This document shows, in pieces, positions 42,741 through 47,208 of a stretch of 47,208 nucleotides of DNA (positions are counted from its first letter, which is position 1; every line of letters begins with the position of its first letter). The notes below the pieces were generated by a model. The model was not told the origin of the DNA and ran no database searches. It saw only the letters and a program-made list of their open reading frames with translations. The DNA is from Thermoanaerobaculales bacterium (GTDB lineage: Bacteria; Acidobacteriota; Thermoanaerobaculia; Thermoanaerobaculales; Sulfomarinibacteraceae): assembly GCA_029287235.1 (NCBI GenBank), contig JARFRM010000305.1:1-47208 (forward strand), read 5' to 3'. The translations under genes were made by a program, and so were the position numbers.

Positions 42741-42861
42741 GGATTTCTCAGCTCGGGCCGCGAAGGCGAATCTTGCGGTACGTTTGCCGACACCGCTCCG
42801 CGGCATGCGTCTCTCAGCTTTGCTCAGAGGCGATCACTCCGAGTTGAGAAATCACCTCTGG
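42741..42861. repeat. Palindromic element with GGATTTCTCA core, copy 2
   Basis: GGATTTCTCAGCTCGGGCCG leads to GGCGAATCTTGCGGTACGTT, and the block closes with GTTGAGAAATCACCTCTGG near 42861. The same order of words occurs at 15353-15426 (GGATTTCTCA, GGGCGCGGAGGCG, TGCAGTACGTT, GATGAGAAATCACAGCTGG), with about 47 more bases between the inner words here. It fills most of the gap between the DUF6116-like gene and the end of the minus-strand gene at 42873. Confidence 0.75.
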
Positions 42862-42872
42862 AACCTGTGCAT

Positions 42873-43463
42873 CTAATCCCAGACGATCTCGGGTTTGTCG
42901 ACCTCGAACCCGACGGCGGCCGCGCTCGGGTCGACCTGCAGCGAGAGCTCGAACCAACCGGCGTGATCGGCGAGATAGTGTCGAAACTTCCCCTCGGTGT
43001 TCTTCTTCGCGGTGAGCGACCGGCGGCACATGAAGTCCACCCCGTGGCGGCTCGCGACCCGGGCCAGCGAGAGCTCGCTGCGGGCGTCGGATCGACCGCC
43101 TGAGAACCGGTAGCCGAGCTCGACGTACGAACCCGCATCGGGTGCTCGAAACCGGATCGTCAGCGTGCCCGGAGCGAGAACCTCGAATGTCCCACCGGAA
43201 GCTTCCACCAGAAGCCTGCCATCCGCGGCGACGGCTCGAGACCCGTCGGGAACCTCCACCGTTTCCTCTCCAGCCACGTCCCCGGCGCGGTCTGCCGGAG
43301 TGAAGACCGCTTCCACGCCCTGCTCCTCGATGAGGTTCCGGTAGTTGCCGTAGAGCGCTATCACCACCGCGTCGGCAAGGAAAACCAGTGCAAAGAGCGA
43401 AAACACGACGGCCGGAAGCCACCGGCTTCGTCGTACTTCGGCTCTTGCGGGCTCGCCCACCAT
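42873..43463 (-). CDS. Membrane-anchored hypothetical protein
   Basis: A 196-residue protein with one N-terminal transmembrane segment (WLPAVVFSLFALVFLADAVV) and an exported beta-rich domain (LLVEASGGTFEVLAPGTLTI; YVELGYRFSGG; WFELSLQVDPS). The exported part has no recognised family. Its ATG (43463-43461) overlaps the last base of the amylase-like gene stop (TGATG), so the pair is translationally coupled and it may help position or partner that enzyme (inference). Confidence 0.7.
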   Translation of the reverse strand: MVGEPARAEVRRSRWLPAVVFSLFALVFLADAVVIALYGNYRNLIEEQGVEAVFTPADRAGDVAGEETVEVPDGSRAVAADGRLLVEASGGTFEVLAPGTLTIRFRAPDAGSYVELGYRFSGGRSDARSELSLARVASRHGVDFMCRRSLTAKKNTEGKFRHYLADHAGWFELSLQVDPSAAAVGFEVDKPEIVWD

Positions 43464-46400
43464 CACCGCGCCAACAACTCGAGGAGGTCAAGCACTCGGA
43501 ACCGGCTCTCGGCGATGGCGTTGTCCATCCGAGCAAGGGCCTCCTCAACCGTGACCACGGTCTCGGGATCGTCCCAGGTCTTCAAATTCGCCACTACACG
43601 GAGCCACTCCGCCAGCTCACTCATGGCCTCGGCCCGGTACCAAAGCACCTCGTCCCAGCGGTTGACCCCGAGGAATGCCCGCCCCGGATCCCGAGCCGTG
43701 AGGGTCGACAGGACCGACGCCATATCGACGGCCACGCCATCCGTGGCCAACAGGCTCTCGACGACGAGCAGCAGCCTGACCGTGTCCACCACCCGGCGAG
43801 CCTCGCCCGGTCCGAGCCCGAGCTCGGCCGCCGTCCGCTCGATGACCCTGCCGAGAAGCCACTCGTCGAACCAGCCGATGACACGCCCGTGCGGGTCCTT
43901 GCGATCCACAATCTCACCGAGATGACGGGTCAGAATCCACGACAGCAAGATCGCCCACCAACCGGGACCGTTCGCCACACCGTCCTCGGACTCGATGTCT
44001 TCACCGAGCTGCGCGACCCGTTCGAGATCTCTCCGGAGGGCCCGCACCACCTGGTCGGGATCACGCCCGTCGCCCTCCCGAAGAACCACCGCCGCCAGCA
44101 TCTCTTCAAAGAACGGAAGAATCTCGCCGATGTTGTCGGACTCACCGCCGGCGGTGGAGTCCGGGGAGCCAAGCTCGGAGAGCGCCTCGAGATTCTCGGC
44201 CGAGACCAGCTCGGCGAAGGGCGCCAGGACATCACGGTGAGCGAGCTCGGTGAGGGAAAGATCGATGCTGTCGACCCCGCGCCCGCCAAGCTCCTCTTCG
44301 AGTCGGCGCAGGAGTCCATCATCGTGTTCCTGGATCTCTCTGAGATCGAGGAATACGTGACAGCGATAGGCGTCGAGCTCGACGTAGAGTCCTTCTTCGA
44401 CCAACCGGCGGCACGGACGCAGATACTCGAGCCCGCTGACGGCGTCCCGAAAGGCGAGGTATCGATCCTCAGCATCCGTCAGACCGAGACCTTGGGCAAG
44501 ATCAAAATGTTCAAGCCGCTCCGACCCGTCGGCCGAGCGAACGATCTTCGCCGTCGACCGCCGGAGCCGACCGCGGGTCTCGGCGAATGTGTTGTGGAAG
44601 ATCACCAGGCTGCGTTCACCACCGACCTCGTTGGAGTAGGCGAAGACGTTTTCGTCGACATGTCCGTGCTCGTCGATCAGATCATAGAGCAGGAAACGAT
44701 CGACCTCGGCAAAGCTCCCTCGTCGGTGGAGCAGCGGGAAGAGCTGGCGTTCGTGCCGACGAACGAGCTCCTCATCAGGCTCCTCGGCCCAGCGCGGCCG
44801 GAAGAACTCCATGCCGTACTTTTCGGCAAATCCCTCGACCTGGCCGTGGCCGAACATGGGCAGGCCGGGAAGGGTCGCCATGAGGGTCGCGACCCCGAAG
44901 TACTTGCCATCGGTGCCGAACTGGTCGACGGCGGTCCGTTCGTCGGGGTTGGACATGAAATTGACGTATCGCTTGAGAATCTGCGGATCGAACTCGAGGG
45001 TGCTCCTGATGAGCATCCGATAGTCCGCATTCCGTTCATCGCGCAGCATGTTCATAAAGGCCGAGTTGTAGACCCGGTGCATCCCGAGGGTGCGGACAAA
45101 GTACCCTTCGAGCAACCAGAACGCCTCCGCGAGCAGCAGAGTGTCCGGCGCCTCGGCCGCCACCCGGTCCACCACCTCGCGCCAGAACTCCTCCGGCATC
45201 ACCGCGTCGAACTCGGCTCGAGTCAAACCGTGCTCGGCCCTGGAGGGTATGTCACCGCCGGTTCCCGGGGCAGGGAACCACAAACGGTGGTAGTGCTGCT
45301 TGGCGAGGGTCATGGCGGCGTCGAAACGGATGATGGGCGACCGCCGCGCCACATGGAGGATTGTCTGGATGACCGCCTCTCGGACCTCTGCCAGGCGATA
45401 GTCGAGCTGGGCGGTGTCGTTCCACGGCATGGTGGTGCCGTCATTCCCGTGATAGATGTAGCGGGCGTCGCCCGTCCAGTGATCGACCCGCTTGAAGACC
45501 ACCGCCGCATCGCTACGATCCCAGTAGCCGTCCTCGATGTGGATCGCGACCCGGTCGTCGTGGCTCAGATCAGCGCCGGAAAAGCTGTAGGAGGGAAACG
45601 GCGACTGGTCGAGCCCGATGAACCAGTCCGGATGCTCCACCACCCACCGCGAGTCGATCCCCATGTGGTTGGGAACCATGTCGGTGGAGAGACGGATGCC
45701 GCGGGCCCAAGCTCGAGCCTTGAGATCTTCATAGGCGGCTTCGCCACCGAGATCATCGGCGATGGCGTAGTCGGCCAGGGAGTAGGCCGAAGCCACGGCC
45801 TCTTCATCGCCCATCCACCTCTTGATCGTCTCCGACGCCCGGCTGCGCTGCCAGACTCCGATGAGCCAGAGACCCGTGAATCCCCACCCGGCAAGGCGAT
45901 CGAGCTCGGTGTCGGGAATCCGATCCAGGGTCGCGATCTCGCGGTCGTACCTCGTCGACAGCTGATCGAGCCAGACGTGGACGTTCTTGGCGAGCAGGAC
46001 CAATCTCGGCATCCAGTCCTGATCGGGCGAGTAGCGCTCCGGCGCCTCCCCGAATTCGCCGTAGTCGGGCGGCTCCACCGGTCCGGGGCCGAAACCGAAG
46101 AACGGTTTCGTCTCCTCGGCGACGAAGTCGAGACTTGAGAGCACCCGCAGGATCACGTCGCCCAGGTAGTCCGCCCAGCTGACCCGGATAAAGGCGAGTT
46201 GGCCTTCGAGGCTCGTGGGCGCTGCCCACACCGGCGCCAGCAGGAGGTCGAGCAGGGTCTGGCCACCGCGATCGAGCCCCGGCCGGCCGGCGAAGACCTC
46301 CTGGATCTTCTCGACGCATCTCGAGTAGGCGGTTTCACGCTCCAGAGCGCTGTCGTCGAAGAGCTCCCGGAAAGGTGCGAAGGCGGGGTTCGTGTTGGCA

Positions 46401-46885
46401 AGCCGCAGCAACGTCAGTTCTTCGAGCACGAGCTCTCGATTGGAGGTGCCGTCGGTCGCCCCCGCGAGGTAGTCCTCGACCTCGATCTCACCGCGATAGA
46501 CCGCCACTGGCGGGAACTGGTCGACAAACGCGGCCAACACCCCCGAAACAGCCTCTTCACCAATCTCGTTTTCGAGCTCGGCCAGGGTCTCGGCGAAAAT
46601 CCCCGGGCGGACCCGCTCGCGGTAGCGGCCGAGGATGACGTGGAGCATCTCGTCGATGAGCCCCATGGCGTTGATCTCGCTCGCCTTGACGGCCTGCTCG
46701 GGATGGCTGACGAGATCGCGCTGCTCGTTCATCCGATCGGCAAAGAGCCGCGCCGCCCGGAAGTCGGCGAAGATGACGTTGCCGGTGGATCCGAAGAGCG
46801 CATGATCGAAGCCGTAACGATCCCTCGCACGGCGTGAGACGTGAAACTCACAGCGGGACGAGGGAAGGACTGCTGTCTTCATCAT
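43463..46885 (-). CDS. Large divergent GH13 alpha-amylase-family protein
   Basis: A 1140-residue protein without a signal peptide. A long N-terminal region (1 to about 320) of unknown fold precedes a GH13-like barrel. Region I is DMVPNHMG (Asp402), region II IIRFDAAMTL (nucleophile Asp522), region III LLLAEAFW (acid/base Glu587), and region IV FMSNPDE with Asp648. The His normally before that Asp is Pro647. A helical C-terminal ~300 residues follow. The catalytic triad is kept, so it probably acts on alpha-glucans, but the region IV change may alter specificity. The start is uncertain: ATG 46885 or 46882, with a longer frame to 46924. It is coupled to the downstream membrane protein. Confidence 0.85.
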   Translation of the reverse strand: MMKTAVLPSSRCEFHVSRRARDRYGFDHALFGSTGNVIFADFRAARLFADRMNEQRDLVSHPEQAVKASEINAMGLIDEMLHVILGRYRERVRPGIFAETLAELENEIGEEAVSGVLAAFVDQFPPVAVYRGEIEVEDYLAGATDGTSNRELVLEELTLLRLANTNPAFAPFRELFDDSALERETAYSRCVEKIQEVFAGRPGLDRGGQTLLDLLLAPVWAAPTSLEGQLAFIRVSWADYLGDVILRVLSSLDFVAEETKPFFGFGPGPVEPPDYGEFGEAPERYSPDQDWMPRLVLLAKNVHVWLDQLSTRYDREIATLDRIPDTELDRLAGWGFTGLWLIGVWQRSRASETIKRWMGDEEAVASAYSLADYAIADDLGGEAAYEDLKARAWARGIRLSTDMVPNHMGIDSRWVVEHPDWFIGLDQSPFPSYSFSGADLSHDDRVAIHIEDGYWDRSDAAVVFKRVDHWTGDARYIYHGNDGTTMPWNDTAQLDYRLAEVREAVIQTILHVARRSPIIRFDAAMTLAKQHYHRLWFPAPGTGGDIPSRAEHGLTRAEFDAVMPEEFWREVVDRVAAEAPDTLLLAEAFWLLEGYFVRTLGMHRVYNSAFMNMLRDERNADYRMLIRSTLEFDPQILKRYVNFMSNPDERTAVDQFGTDGKYFGVATLMATLPGLPMFGHGQVEGFAEKYGMEFFRPRWAEEPDEELVRRHERQLFPLLHRRGSFAEVDRFLLYDLIDEHGHVDENVFAYSNEVGGERSLVIFHNTFAETRGRLRRSTAKIVRSADGSERLEHFDLAQGLGLTDAEDRYLAFRDAVSGLEYLRPCRRLVEEGLYVELDAYRCHVFLDLREIQEHDDGLLRRLEEELGGRGVDSIDLSLTELAHRDVLAPFAELVSAENLEALSELGSPDSTAGGESDNIGEILPFFEEMLAAVVLREGDGRDPDQVVRALRRDLERVAQLGEDIESEDGVANGPGWWAILLSWILTRHLGEIVDRKDPHGRVIGWFDEWLLGRVIERTAAELGLGPGEARRVVDTVRLLLVVESLLATDGVAVDMASVLSTLTARDPGRAFLGVNRWDEVLWYRAEAMSELAEWLRVVANLKTWDDPETVVTVEEALARMDNAIAESRFRVLDLLELLAR

Positions 46886-46975
46886 TCGGCGAGGATGATA
46901 CCGCTTTTGAGGGTCCAGCGGCACGAATTCGGGTTCAGCAAGGGGAGCGCGTCGGAAATATCCGGGACTTTCGAT

Positions 46976-47208
46976 TCTGAGGGGTCAGAAAGTCAGCGCT
47001 CGCTTCGCTCGCTGGTGAGAAAGTGAGAAAGTGAGTCGCATCAGTACCGGGAGCGATCGAAAAGGTGAGAAAGTCAGAGGGTGAGAAGGTGAGCGCCCGC
47101 TTCGCTCGCTGTGAGGAGTAGAGAGTGAAGAAAGCCTGAATTCTCTATTTGACTCCTATCCCTCTAACCTTCTAACTTTCTGACCTTCTAACTTTCTGAC
47201 CTTCTAAC
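46976..47208. repeat. Heptad-like arrays GTGAGAA / TTCTAAC, locus 8
   Basis: Two GTGAGAA-type arrays (about 47013-47035 and 47064-47092) are each associated with GC-rich words GCGCTCGCTTCGCTCGC and GCGCCCGCTTCGCTCGC. From about 47154 to the window end runs an inverse-type array, CCTTCTAACTTTCTGACC repeated, whose complement is GTTAGAAGGTCAGAAAG. The strand upstream of the amylase-like gene therefore carries a long low-complexity inverted structure. The core is degenerate (GTCGCATCAG). It is truncated by the window end. Confidence 0.7.

Noticed and set aside
43388..46138. A 916-codon open frame on the plus strand
   Set aside because: Antisense to the GH13-like gene, with no family features and a composition typical of a frame opposite GC-rich coding DNA.

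Overview
GC-rich bacterial chromosome segment with dense protein-coding content and no rRNA, tRNA, CRISPR array or transposase gene that I can see. Two secreted subtilases, a BamA/D15-like outer-membrane barrel protein and lipoprotein signals indicate a Gram-negative, protein-degrading heterotroph. A Thermoanaerobaculia-like Acidobacteriota is my best guess. It rests on gene style (a secreted protein with an FESGDLSAW motif, Kp43-like subtilases, a DUF6116-like protein, a PPi-type phosphofructokinase) and is inference only.

Layout. 1-3.5 kb: end of a sodium:solute symporter, a tandem ACT protein, a small orphan protein, a dienoyl/enoyl-CoA hydratase and a PanE-like reductase. 3.6-15.3 kb: a sugar/sugar-acid utilisation region. 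It holds a ribose-type ABC importer whose permease and binding protein are fused, glycerate kinase, a lipoprotein, a divergently transcribed class V aminotransferase with uronate isomerase (uxaC), a full-length transketolase and an SDR dehydrogenase. A broken TPR gene lies inside it. 15.7-25.9 kb: the most unusual part. A 1765-residue secreted subtilase and a small secreted protein are followed by three overlapping genes: a PqqD-like protein with a Cys-containing tail, an HPr-kinase-like ATPase and a radical SAM/SPASM enzyme. A DUF885 metallopeptidase-like lipoprotein follows. I read this as an uncharacterised RiPP-type peptide or protein modification operon coupled to secreted proteolysis. 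26-31.4 kb: a second subtilase on the opposite strand, then a pentapeptide-repeat protein overlapping the barrel protein. 32-33.8 kb: oligoendopeptidase F. 33.8-40.5 kb, minus strand: pyrC, a PPi-type phosphofructokinase, gloA, a THUMP RNA methyltransferase and a HEAT-repeat secreted protein. 41.2-47.2 kb: three small hypothetical genes, then a large divergent GH13 amylase-like protein coupled to a membrane-anchored protein.

The intergenic DNA is not ordinary. At least eight loci carry short arrays of degenerate 7-nt repeats. The 7-mer word differs from locus to locus, yet the arrays meet the same core, CATCGCA or its complement TGCGATG, and several have inverted arms. Many begin at the stop codon of the upstream gene. 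Two loci (31.4 and 40.6 kb) are near-copies in opposite orientation with a nested element of about 177 bp. A separate palindromic family (GGATTTCTCA ... TTGAGAAATCAC) occurs at 15.3 and 42.7 kb, and a perfect 45-bp palindrome separates pfk and gloA.

Limits: all family calls are by eye from motifs. No alignment, HMM, structure prediction or database search was run.
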